Of a DNA stretch of 39,101 nt, positions 16,395 through 24,124 are shown one piece after another; positions within the stretch are counted from its first letter, which is position 1; every line of letters starts with the position of its first letter. A model generated the notes under the pieces. It was given only the letters and a program-made list of their open reading frames with translations. It was not told where the DNA came from and did no database searches. The stretch is from CAZGYE01 sp964530165 (GTDB taxonomy: Bacteria; Planctomycetota; Planctomycetia; Planctomycetales; Planctomycetaceae). The stretch covers positions 1 through 39,101 of the forward strand of contig CAZGYE010000012.1 in the NCBI GenBank assembly GCA_964530165.1. The letters are read 5' to 3'. The position numbers and the translations under genes are program-made.

Positions 16395-17465
16395 TCACCC
16401 GCCGGCGGCCTGTTTTGCCCGCTTCTGCAACTCGACGGGGACCTTTTCCAGCAGCATGTCGATTACGTCGTCTGTGCTGACCGATTGGCTGTCAGCGTGG
16501 AAGGTGGTCACCAGGCGGTGTCGCAGCACGGGGTGAGCCACCGCTTTAACGTCGTCGGTGGAGACGTGGAATCGGCCTTCGAGAATCGCCCGGGCCTTGG
16601 CGCCGAGAATCAGGTACTGCCCTGCCCGCGGCCCGGCGCCCCACGAGATGTACTCCTCGATGAACTTGAGCGATTCCTCTTCCCCCGGGCGCGTGGCTCG
16701 CACCAGATCGCGGGCGTAAACGAACACGTGTTCGGCCACCGGAACCTTGCGGACCACCTCCTGCAACGCCAGAATCTGCCGGCCGGTCAACGCCGTGGTG
16801 AGTTCCGGCTCTTCGCCGCTGGTGGTCTGCTTCAGGATCCGCAACTCCTCGGCGGACGTCGGGTATTTCACCACGATATTGAACATGAACCGGTCCAACT
16901 GCGCTTCGGGCAGCGGGTAGGTCCCCTCCTGCTCGATCGGGTTCTGGGTGGCCAGCACGAAAAACGGCTGCGGCAACCGATATGTATTGGAACCGACCGT
17001 CACGTGCCGTTCCTGCATTGCCTCCAACAAAGCCGCCTGGGTCTTCGGCGGCGTGCGGTTGACCTCGTCGGCCAGCAGCATGTTGGTAAACAACGGTCCC
17101 TGCATAAACTGGAACGTCCGTTTCCCGGTCTCCGGGTCATCCTGCAGGACGTCGGTACCGGTGATGTCCGAGGGCATCAGGTCGGGCGTGAACTGAATCC
17201 GCCGAAACGAGAGCTGCAGAATGCGGGATGTTGTGCTGACCAACAGCGTCTTCGCCAAGCCGGGCACGCCGACCAGCAGACAATGCCCCCGGCTGAACAA
17301 CGCGATCAGCAGCTCATCGACGATTTCCTGCTGCCCGATGATCACCTTGCCGATCTCGGTGCGCATCCGCGTATACGCGGTCGACAGTCCACGGATCGCC
17401 TCAGCCTCGCGATCCCGGGCCTCGCCGTCTTGGGCAGCCTGCTGCGACTCAAGGTTTTCGTTCAT
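16395..17465 (-). CDS. MoxR family AAA+ ATPase
   Basis: 356 residues. Seen: KVIIGQQEIVDELLIALFSRGHCLLVGVPGLAKTLL with Walker A GVPGLAKT (66-73), RIQFTPDLMPSDITGTDVL (the MoxR signature), Walker B LLADEVNRTPPKTQAALLEAM (from about 130), sensor 1 VLATQNPIEQEGTYPLPEAQLDRF, and the C-terminal lid GPRAGQYLILGAKARA. MoxR proteins act as chaperone-like ATPases that insert metals or assemble complexes, usually with a DUF58 and VWA-domain gene next door. Here no such partner follows; the next 372 bp are empty. The gene reads away from the AAA ATPase on the + strand, so 17466-17562 is a divergent promoter region. Confidence 0.92.
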   Translation of the reverse strand: MNENLESQQAAQDGEARDREAEAIRGLSTAYTRMRTEIGKVIIGQQEIVDELLIALFSRGHCLLVGVPGLAKTLLVSTTSRILQLSFRRIQFTPDLMPSDITGTDVLQDDPETGKRTFQFMQGPLFTNMLLADEVNRTPPKTQAALLEAMQERHVTVGSNTYRLPQPFFVLATQNPIEQEGTYPLPEAQLDRFMFNIVVKYPTSAEELRILKQTTSGEEPELTTALTGRQILALQEVVRKVPVAEHVFVYARDLVRATRPGEEESLKFIEEYISWGAGPRAGQYLILGAKARAILEGRFHVSTDDVKAVAHPVLRHRLVTTFHADSQSVSTDDVIDMLLEKVPVELQKRAKQAAGG

Positions 17466-17487
17466 CGCGGTTGGGCAAATTTTGGTA

Positions 17488-17536
17488 TTGACAAGGAGTT
17501 ATTCCGGTTGATAAATTTAGTTTGTGGACTAAATTT
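17488..17536 (+). promoter_or_regulatory. Sigma70-type promoter overlapping an AT-rich palindromic operator
   Basis: TTGACA (17488-17493) and TAAATT (17512-17517) are 18 bp apart. A perfect inverted repeat, AAATTTAG (17513-17520), spacer TTTGTGGA, CTAAATTT (17529-17536), starts inside the -10 element. A repressor bound there would block the promoter. The AT-rich character stands out from the surrounding GC-rich DNA. A tiny frame from ATG 17550 (METKLDNTAV) overlaps the start of the next gene. Confidence 0.6.
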
Positions 17537-17562
17537 AGACAATTAACTAATGGAGACTAAAC

Positions 17563-18807
17563 TTGACAATACGGCAGTTTGAGAATCCCTTCCGGCCCGG
17601 CGCGGGACACATGCCGCCGCACTTGGCAGGTCGCCAGCGCGAGATTGCAGAGTTCCAAAAGCTGCTTGACCAATCGACCATTTTCGAGAACTTCATTCTC
17701 ACGGGTTTACGGGGCGTCGGGAAGACCGTACTGTTGGACACCTTGAAGCCGCTCGCGATGCGAAAAGGCTGGCGCTGGGTTGGGACGGACTTGTCAGAAT
17801 CAACCAGTATCAGCGAAGACCGCATTGCGATTCGTTTGATGACAGACCTTGCAGTGGTCACTTCGTCACTGGTGGTAACGACCGAGGAAATTGAGGGAAT
17901 GGGGTTCCGGCCGACAACGAGCCAGAGACGTCAAACGCTGAATTTCGACATCATGACGACATTATATCAAAAGACGCCCGGCATAGCGTCCGACAAGCTG
18001 AAAGCAGTTCTGGAATTGGTTTGGTCCTGCTTGCGGCTTACTGACGCACGAGGCTTGATTTTCGCATACGACGAAGCTCAGAATCTTTCAGACCACGCGG
18101 AGAAAGAGGAATACCCATTGTCAGTCATGTTGGACGTTTTTCAATCCATTCAGAAAAAGGGCATTCCGTTTATGCTCGCGATGGCGGGCTTGCCGACACT
18201 CTTTCCGAAGTTGGTGGACGCGCGGACTTTTGCCGAGCGAATGTTTCACGTCGTGTTCCTGGATCGATTGAATGACCGGGACAGTCGCGATGCGATCGTC
18301 AAGCCAATCGAACAAAGCCCCGATTGTCCCGTGCATCTCGACGAGAGATCGATTGAGCTATGCGTTGAGGTCTCCGGTGGCTACCCATATTTCATTCAGT
18401 TCATTTGCAGAGAAGTGTTCGACGCATTCTTGCAGAGGCTGACGGCTGAGGAGGAACCATCGCCAATTCCGATCACGGAAATCACGCGCAAGCTCGACGC
18501 AGACTTCTTTGCCGGGCGATGGGCGCGCGCGACGGATAGACAGCGTGAGCTACTCACCGTGATTGCCAACCTTGAGACCGGCGACTCAGAGTTCACCGTT
18601 CAGGAGGTCGTCGAAAAATCACGGGCAAGCCTCAAGAAACCGTTCAGCCCCAGTCACGTCAATCAAATGCTGGTCACGCTCAGCAATTCGGGTCTGGTCT
18701 ACAAGAACCGGCACGGAAAGTATTCGTTCGCTGTTCCACTGCTCGGTCGCTTCATTTTGCGACAGACTCGGGATTCCGCAGGACCGCAACTGACACTCTT
18801 TGACTGA
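17563..18807 (+). CDS. AAA ATPase with C-terminal winged-helix-like domain (AAA_16 type)
   Basis: 414 residues from TTG 17563, with GGAG at 17552-17555 as ribosome site. The N-terminal FENPFRPGAGHMPPHLAGRQ is typical of this ATP-binding family (N-P-F-x-P-G-A-G-x-x-P-x-x-L-A-G-R). Walker A is GLRGVGKT (48-55) and Walker B is GLIFAYDE (164-171). An arginine-containing SGGYPYFIQFICREVFD region marks the lid, as in Orc1/Cdc6-like and STAND ATPases. The last 90 residues (TDRQRELLTVIANL ... FSPSHVNQMLVTLSNSGLVYKNRHGKYSFAVPLLGRFI) look like a winged helix that could bind DNA. The family often sits in mobile or defence-associated DNA. Its AT-rich operator and lower apparent GC suggest transfer. Partner may be the exonuclease 48 bp downstream; that is inference. 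Confidence 0.8.
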   Translation: MTIRQFENPFRPGAGHMPPHLAGRQREIAEFQKLLDQSTIFENFILTGLRGVGKTVLLDTLKPLAMRKGWRWVGTDLSESTSISEDRIAIRLMTDLAVVTSSLVVTTEEIEGMGFRPTTSQRRQTLNFDIMTTLYQKTPGIASDKLKAVLELVWSCLRLTDARGLIFAYDEAQNLSDHAEKEEYPLSVMLDVFQSIQKKGIPFMLAMAGLPTLFPKLVDARTFAERMFHVVFLDRLNDRDSRDAIVKPIEQSPDCPVHLDERSIELCVEVSGGYPYFIQFICREVFDAFLQRLTAEEEPSPIPITEITRKLDADFFAGRWARATDRQRELLTVIANLETGDSEFTVQEVVEKSRASLKKPFSPSHVNQMLVTLSNSGLVYKNRHGKYSFAVPLLGRFILRQTRDSAGPQLTLFD

Positions 18808-18855
18808 AAAAGGGCCATACACTGATAACGCTGCAATCAGTTCGAGGTTTGGGCC

Positions 18856-19686
18856 ATGGCCGCTGAGAGAAATAACGTTGCCTACCTGGTCTTCGATGTC
18901 GAGGCGGTTGCCGATGGGGAGCTGATCGGCAGCGTTCGCTATCCCAACGACGGCCTCACGGCGGCGGAGGCGATCGCGCGGTATCGGGCCGAGTTGATCG
19001 AAGAGCGGGGCAATGACGTCATTCCGTCGACGTTCATGCTGCCGATCTCCGTCGCGGTGGCCAAGATCGCCCGCGACTGCCGATTGCTCGATCTGACCGT
19101 CCTGGACGCCCCTGAGTACCGGCCGTCCGAGATCACGAGGCGGTTCTGGCAGGGCTGGTCGCACTACGACCGGCCGACCCTGGTGACCTACAACGGCCGG
19201 GGCTACGATTTGCCCGTGCTGGAGTTGGCCGCCTTTCGCTACGGATTGAGCCTGCCGGCGTGGTTCAACGTCGCTGCCCGCGGCTACCAACAGTCCCGCA
19301 ACCGCTACAACACCGACGCTCACATCGACCTGATGGACCTCATCTCGAACTTCGGAGCAGCCCGCAGCACAGGGGGCCTCAACCTGCTGGCGAACCTGAT
19401 CGGCAAGCCGGGCAAAACGGGTATCGACGGCTCGAAAATCCAGGACATGTACGATGCCGGCCAGGTCGAAGCGATCAACGACTACTGCCGTTGCGACGTG
19501 CTGGACACGTACTTCGTGTTCCTCCGCAGCCGAGTGCTGCTCGCACAACTTCGGCTGGAGGAAGAACAGGCGATCGTCGCTGAAACGAAGCAGTGGCTGG
19601 AACAACACACCGCTGACAACCCGGCGTACACCCACTACCTGGGACACTGGGGCGACTGGCAGTTGCCGCGCGTCGTGGAGAGCTGA
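18856..19686 (+). CDS. Predicted PolB-like 3'-5' exonuclease (DNA_pol_B_exo2 type)
   Basis: 276 residues. All three DnaQ/PolB exonuclease motifs are visible: Exo I VFDVEAVAD (D14, E16), Exo II TYNGRGYDLPVLELAA (N113 to D118), and Exo III DYCRCDVLDTY (Y210, D214). These acidic residues bind two metal ions that cut DNA from the 3' end. No polymerase domain follows, so the protein is a stand-alone nuclease of the predicted-3'-5'-exonuclease type known from many bacteria. It lies 48 bp after the AAA ATPase in the same direction but looks more GC-rich than it, so the pairing may be accidental. It converges on the PIG-L gene with 31 bp between the stops. Cellular role unknown, probably DNA repair or maintenance. 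Confidence 0.85.
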   Translation: MAAERNNVAYLVFDVEAVADGELIGSVRYPNDGLTAAEAIARYRAELIEERGNDVIPSTFMLPISVAVAKIARDCRLLDLTVLDAPEYRPSEITRRFWQGWSHYDRPTLVTYNGRGYDLPVLELAAFRYGLSLPAWFNVAARGYQQSRNRYNTDAHIDLMDLISNFGAARSTGGLNLLANLIGKPGKTGIDGSKIQDMYDAGQVEAINDYCRCDVLDTYFVFLRSRVLLAQLRLEEEQAIVAETKQWLEQHTADNPAYTHYLGHWGDWQLPRVVES

Positions 19687-19717
19687 GAATCGGTTCGCAC
19701 TTGCCCACAGGGACGGC

Positions 19718-20428
19718 TCACCAAGCCCGCGAACGTTTCCAGGCCAAGTGTTCTTGGAACGCTTCCGCGGCCGTGACACCGGCTTGAGCTCCGCGCATCT
19801 CGCACTGCCGGAGCATCTGTTGCTTAAGCGGTGAAAAATCACTTTCGGCGCCCCGCTGAAGCTGGCTCTTGTGACAGGCGAGCATCCGACATTTGAGCTC
19901 CACGTAGTCGCCGACGTCGACGTAGAACCCCGGTTCGAAGCCGGCCAGGTTCACGGTGTCCATCCACCACAGTGCCGGGGGTTGTTTCATCGCCGGCGAG
20001 GCCGTGATGTGGCCGGCGGATGCACAGAACCACGAAGCCGCCTCAGCGAGCAACGAAGCCGCGCGATGATCTGCGTGGTAATCGTTGGCAGAGTGGGCGA
20101 GCAGCAGCGTGGGCCGGAAGCGACGGTACCACTCGATGAGCTGCTTGCGCAATTCGGGCGTGTCGCAGAGTTCGGCGTCGGAGACTTCGCCCAGCATCAG
20201 TTCCGCCCCCAGCAGATTGGCGGCTGCGGTCATCTCTTCTCGCCGCATTTCGGCAAGGTTTTCGATGGTGTCTGAGGGCTGACCTTTGTCGCCGTTGCAG
20301 AGGACGCAAACACCGACGGCGGCGCCGTCGGCCTGGGCGCGGGCCAACGTGCCGGCACACAGCATCTCCGCATCGTCCGGATGGGCGACCACCGCCAAGA
20401 CGCGTTCGTGCGAAAAGTCCAATCTCAT
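19718..20428 (-). CDS. PIG-L family N-acetylglucosaminyl deacetylase
   Basis: 236 residues from ATG 20428; TTG 20440 is an alternative. The Zn site is seen in LAVVAHPDDAEMLCAGTLA (A-H-P-D-D, H16, D19) and in the later H-x-x-D-H (DYHADHRAAS), with a third region LWWMDTVNLAGFEPG. CVLCNGDKG is the next conserved strand. Enzymes of this family remove N-acetyl groups from GlcNAc-linked compounds, for example in bacillithiol (BshB) or mycothiol synthesis and in antibiotic or cell-surface metabolism; planctomycetes encode several. It is divergent from the ceramidase-like gene and shares a short 78-bp promoter region with it. The exact substrate cannot be read from the sequence. Confidence 0.87.
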   Translation of the reverse strand: MRLDFSHERVLAVVAHPDDAEMLCAGTLARAQADGAAVGVCVLCNGDKGQPSDTIENLAEMRREEMTAAANLLGAELMLGEVSDAELCDTPELRKQLIEWYRRFRPTLLLAHSANDYHADHRAASLLAEAASWFCASAGHITASPAMKQPPALWWMDTVNLAGFEPGFYVDVGDYVELKCRMLACHKSQLQRGAESDFSPLKQQMLRQCEMRGAQAGVTAAEAFQEHLAWKRSRAW

Positions 20429-20506
20429 GGTTTCGGTCAACGTTCTTCAGAGTATACTCAAGAATCGAAGAGAAATCATCCAGCCAACGCCGTCGAGGAA
20501 ACCACC

Positions 20507-21805
20507 ATGAACGTGTTGCTCGCTCCGTTTCGCTTCGACGTGACACCGCCGGTCGGCCATTCTCTGTGCGGGGGTTGGATCCCGCCGGTCACTGCCGTCG
20601 ACGACCCGCTGGAAGCAATCGGTTTCGTGTTGCTGGGGTCCGGAAAGCCGATTGTGCTCTGCGCCGTCGACTGGACCGGACTGTGCAACGAGGCGCACAT
20701 CGAATGGCAAAAAGCATTGGCCGACGCCGCTGAGACTACGCCCAAGCGAGTCGCCGTTCACTGCGTCCACCAGCACGATGCCCCGTTTGTCTGCCTGGAG
20801 GCGGAGCGGATTGTGCAGGCCCAAGGAGACCTGCCGCACAACGTGGACCTCGATTTCTTTCGCAGGTGTCTCGACCGCGGCCGGCAGGCGGTCAAGGACG
20901 CCTTGAAGCAGCCGCGGCCGATCACGCACGTCGCGTCCGGGCAGGCGAAGGTGGAAAAGGTGACATCGAACCGGCGCATTCTTGGTCCCGATGGAACCGT
21001 GAAGACCAACCGTAGCGTTGCTCCGGGCAGCGACGACGTGCGTCATCTGCCTGCCGGGGTGATCGACCCGTGGCTGAAGACCGTCGCCTTCTACGACAAG
21101 CAGATCAAGGTGGCGGCCTGTCACTATTATGCCGTGCATCCCATCAGCTATTGCTGCCAGGAAGGACGGGTCAGCAGCGAGTTTGTGGGCCTGGCCCGCC
21201 GGCTCAAGCAGCAACATGACGACCCCGCCTGCACGCAGATCTATTTCACCGGCTGCGCGGGCAACCAGAACACCGGCAAGTACAACAACAGCGCCGTGAA
21301 GGAGAATCGACAACTACTAACCGAACGCATCTATCGGGGGATGGAGGCTGCCGCCAAAACCCTACGTCCCGAACCGATCGAACACGTCTCCTGGCAGACC
21401 CACGACCTTTTGCCGACACCCCGCAGTATTTTCTCGCAAGAGGCGCTCCAACGGCAAATCGCCGACAAGACCAAGCGCGTCGTCCACCGCAACCGGCCGG
21501 CATTTACGCTGGCCTGGCTTCGTCGCTTGGAGCAAAAAATCCCGATCACGCTCAGTTCCCTGCACTTGGGCGACGTCACGCTGTTGCACCTGCCGGCCGA
21601 GATGTTCGTCGAGTACCAACTCCGCGCGCAGGTACTCGCGCCGCAGCGGTTTGTCGCGACGGCGGCCTACGGGGACGGCGGTCCGTGGTACATCCCCACC
21701 GCCGAGGCCTACGCCCAGGGCGGCTACGAAGTCAACGTCGCCTTCTCGGAGCCGCAGATTGACCTGAGTCTGACCCAAGGCATTCAACGGCTCGTCAAGA
21801 CATAG
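20507..21805 (+). CDS. Neutral/alkaline ceramidase-like protein
   Basis: 432 residues from ATG 20507, with GAGGA at 20494-20498. It fits the N-terminal domain of the neutral ceramidase family as used in planctomycetes. The opening FRFDVTPPVGHSLCGGW matches the family's D-I-T-P-P-x-G pattern. Zn-ligand-type histidines occur in AVHCVHQHDAP and in CHYYAVHPIS. A FTGCAGNQNTGKYN segment matches the G-D-x-x-P/N loop, and LHLGDVTLLHLPAEMFVEYQ is the typical final strand region. No signal peptide is seen, unlike secreted ceramidases, so it may act in the cytoplasm or on another amide substrate. The C-terminal immunoglobulin-like domain of true ceramidases is missing. The stop is 10 bp before a palindromic repeat cluster. 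Confidence 0.75.
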   Translation: MNVLLAPFRFDVTPPVGHSLCGGWIPPVTAVDDPLEAIGFVLLGSGKPIVLCAVDWTGLCNEAHIEWQKALADAAETTPKRVAVHCVHQHDAPFVCLEAERIVQAQGDLPHNVDLDFFRRCLDRGRQAVKDALKQPRPITHVASGQAKVEKVTSNRRILGPDGTVKTNRSVAPGSDDVRHLPAGVIDPWLKTVAFYDKQIKVAACHYYAVHPISYCCQEGRVSSEFVGLARRLKQQHDDPACTQIYFTGCAGNQNTGKYNNSAVKENRQLLTERIYRGMEAAAKTLRPEPIEHVSWQTHDLLPTPRSIFSQEALQRQIADKTKRVVHRNRPAFTLAWLRRLEQKIPITLSSLHLGDVTLLHLPAEMFVEYQLRAQVLAPQRFVATAAYGDGGPWYIPTAEAYAQGGYEVNVAFSEPQIDLSLTQGIQRLVKT

Positions 21806-21814
21806 CACGCAGAT

Positions 21815-22003
21815 ACCCAAACCGACGACTCGTCGTCGTCGGAGATACTGTGGAGCCCGTACATTTTGCCGATCCGACAACAAGTTGTCGATTTGGGTGC
21901 GACAACAAGTTGTCGGTTTGGGTGCGACAACAAGTTGTCGGTTTGGGTGTGACAACGAGTTGTCGGTTTGGGTGCGACACACGCAGCCGGCGAATGATCC
22001 GGA
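21815..22003 (-). repeat. Palindromic repeat element, copy 1, with four tandem 25-bp units
   Basis: Left arm at 21815-21842 begins ACCCAAACCGACGAC. After a spacer come four near-identical 25-bp units at 21876, 21901, 21926 and 21951; each holds the 14-bp palindrome GACAACAAGTTGTC (or GACAACGAGTTGTC) and ends in TTTGGGT. The right flank ends ATGATCCGGA and abuts the stop of the - strand deacetylase/FG-GAP gene (22004). Copies 2 and 3 are at 25991 and 33250 and have the same left arm, right arm and right flank. Confidence 0.85.
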
Positions 22004-23968
22004 CTAAGGCGCGCCTTTCAGGAGCTCGTCGAATGGTCGTCGCTGCATCAGCTCCGGCTGCTTGGCGGTGAATTCGTTGACCAGGATCATCGCCCCGCTG
22101 TGGAACCAGACTCCGTTTTGCCTGCCGCCAGCGACAATCTTGGGCAGCGCATCGGGAGTCCCGGCTTTGCCCGATAAGAGCCGCTGCGACCATCCCTTGT
22201 CCGGTCCGTCATTACGCTGGACCCAGTACTCCTGGTCGTTGGAGAGTATCAGGTCTTCGTCGCCGTCCTTGTCGAGATCGACGAACCGCAGCCCACGGTC
22301 GATGCCGTTTTGATCGACGAGACAGCCTTTCGCAGGCAGGGCAAAGCCGGCGCGCTGCCAACCATTGGGCTTCCCCGTCCGCAGGAAGACCGCGTTTTGC
22401 GATTCATTGTTGACGATCAGGTCGGAGAGTCCGTCGCCCGTGAGATCGCGGAAACGCACGCCCCGGTCGATTCCGTTTGCCGCCGTTAGGAGCGGTTTTC
22501 CGTCGACCTCGACGGGGAGGCGGATCGAACTCGGTTTCCAGGCGCCGTCGTCGAATTCCCAGACGCCCGTCACATCCTCATTGGCTGCGGCCAGTCCGGC
22601 CCGGCCGTCCCGGGCGGCGGTGAAGAATCGGACGCCGGTGCTGCGGGACACCGGTTTGTCCTCGTTGGCGACCAATGCCAGCGGCAACGAAGTCGTTTTC
22701 CATCTTCGAGTCGCCGGATGCCAAGTGCGTGTTTGCCGGCACGCCGAGTTGCCGATGACCGCATCGAGCCAGCCATCGGCGTTCACGTCGAGCAGGCGCA
22801 CGCCGTTATCGGCGCCGGACGGCGATCGCAGTGGCTGACCGCCGAGAACGTTTTCGGTCAGCCGGTCGTAGACGTCCCGGCAATTCAAGAACCGAACCCG
22901 CTTGCCGTATTTTTTCCAAGAGTAATCGATCAGCTCGACCAACTGTTCGTTTTCGATGTAACCGTGCGGATGGAAACAGAGGGTCATCAGGCCCTGCTTC
23001 AGCACGGTGACGTCCAGCGCGCGCTTCCAGGTCGCAACGGTTGCGGGGTCCTTGTAGCCGTTGACGTGCACACCGTGGGCGTCGCCGGGGACGAGCGCGG
23101 CGAACTCCCAGATCAGGTTGTTGATTGCATACGGGTAAGGATAGTTGAACACGTTATTGACGTAATGCGGACACCAACGAATGTGTTTGATGTAGTTGTG
23201 AAAGTGTTCGGTGCCATCTTCGTCGAGGACCAACGCCCGTGGAATGGTTTTGTCCTGTGAAGTGTAGATCATGAAGATGCTGCTGTCGGCGGTCAGGAAC
23301 CCGCCCTTGGCCGTCCGCCGGGTGAGAATCTCGGCGTACAACCGGGGGGAGCTGGTGTTGCGTGCGTCGCAGCCGGGCACGCGCAGGCAGACCGGATGGG
23401 CTTCGGGGACCTCGTTCAGGCTGGCAAGGCAGGTGAACACGTCGCGGACGGCCAGTTCCAGACTTTGTTCGCCGGCCGGTGTTCCCGGCGGAGTGCGAAG
23501 CAGGGGAACCGGATGCGTCGTGGTGTGCACCTCCAGCGAGACGCCTTCGTGCAGGAACGCGCGGAGCATTCCGTCTGCCGGATCGGCCTGGCAGGTGAAG
23601 ATGCTAATCGGCGCCCGGCCCTGATATTTCTTCAGGCGGTTGACCAGGGGCAAAAGAAACTGCTGATAAACGTCCGGCGGCTTGACGTACCCGGGCACCG
23701 ATCCCACCGGCGTCGCGCGTCCCATGTCGTCGATCGTCAGGAGAACGACCGCGTCAACCCCCTGCTCGCCGACCCACATGGGAGTCGTCAGCTTGGGAAA
23801 CGCATAATTCGGGTAGTAAGGATTCTGCTCGTCGAGGTACACGAACCGCGACCCGACCCGCCGGCCCTGTTCACCGGCGGCAAGACCGCTGCCGGATGCC
23901 AGAATCGCAATTGTTACGGGAAACAGAACGGACAGAATCGATGGGCTTCGGCTTCTGGACGCTCGCAT
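22004..23968 (-). CDS. Secreted polysaccharide deacetylase-like protein with FG-GAP/VCBS repeats
   Basis: 654 residues from ATG 23968 (GGAG at the usual spacing upstream). A signal peptide (SILSVLFPVTIAILASGSGLAAG) is followed by a NodB/deacetylase-like fold: VDAVVLLTIDDMGRA (acidic site in place of F-D-D), ISIFTCQADPADG, SLEVHTTTHPVPLL (H-x-x-x-H/T-H metal motif), then MTLCFHPHGYIENEQLVELI. From about residue 410 come FG-GAP-type calcium-binding repeats: LLDVNADGWLDAVIGNS, RDLTGDGLSDLIVNN and VDLDKDGDEDLILSND. The protein is therefore exported and likely binds or trims polysaccharide. The C-terminus ends abruptly at a stop that touches repeat copy 1, so homologues may be longer. A true deacetylase activity is likely but not certain. 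Confidence 0.78.
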   Translation of the reverse strand: MRASRSRSPSILSVLFPVTIAILASGSGLAAGEQGRRVGSRFVYLDEQNPYYPNYAFPKLTTPMWVGEQGVDAVVLLTIDDMGRATPVGSVPGYVKPPDVYQQFLLPLVNRLKKYQGRAPISIFTCQADPADGMLRAFLHEGVSLEVHTTTHPVPLLRTPPGTPAGEQSLELAVRDVFTCLASLNEVPEAHPVCLRVPGCDARNTSSPRLYAEILTRRTAKGGFLTADSSIFMIYTSQDKTIPRALVLDEDGTEHFHNYIKHIRWCPHYVNNVFNYPYPYAINNLIWEFAALVPGDAHGVHVNGYKDPATVATWKRALDVTVLKQGLMTLCFHPHGYIENEQLVELIDYSWKKYGKRVRFLNCRDVYDRLTENVLGGQPLRSPSGADNGVRLLDVNADGWLDAVIGNSACRQTRTWHPATRRWKTTSLPLALVANEDKPVSRSTGVRFFTAARDGRAGLAAANEDVTGVWEFDDGAWKPSSIRLPVEVDGKPLLTAANGIDRGVRFRDLTGDGLSDLIVNNESQNAVFLRTGKPNGWQRAGFALPAKGCLVDQNGIDRGLRFVDLDKDGDEDLILSNDQEYWVQRNDGPDKGWSQRLLSGKAGTPDALPKIVAGGRQNGVWFHSGAMILVNEFTAKQPELMQRRPFDELLKGAP

Positions 23969-24049
23969 GGCAGATTCTCCAGAACTTGTCGGAACTCGTG
24001 GTCTGTCAACTCCGAGTTGAAGGGTGTTGCAGAGCAGGCTTTTCAGCAT

Positions 24050-24069
24050 GGCAGGCTGGAAAGCCTGCC
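24050..24069. repeat. Short palindromic repeat, first copy of the GGCAGGCT family
   Basis: GGCAGGCT, loop GGAA, AGCCTGCC; a perfect 8-bp stem. The reverse complement of these 20 bases is found exactly at 38645-38664, and the flanks (CCCCACACTC here, GAGTGTTGGGG there) also match in reverse. A partial second copy (AGCAGGCTTTTCAGC) precedes it. It lies in the 80-bp gap between the deacetylase gene and the ThDP enzyme. Confidence 0.8.
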
Positions 24070-24124
24070 CCACACTCAACGACACCTCGTGATTTTACAG
24101 CGGCCAGCATCCATGCCGTCAAGC

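Noticed and set aside
21876..21975. CRISPR array at the four 25-bp units
   Set aside because: The units follow one another without unique spacers, contain a palindrome, and no cas genes are near. It is a tandem repeat of a REP-like element.
21362..21982. Long - strand open frame through the repeat cluster
   Set aside because: It is antisense to the ceramidase-like gene, and its N-terminus is a translation of the tandem repeats (repeated HPNRQLVV-like strings). A shadow frame.
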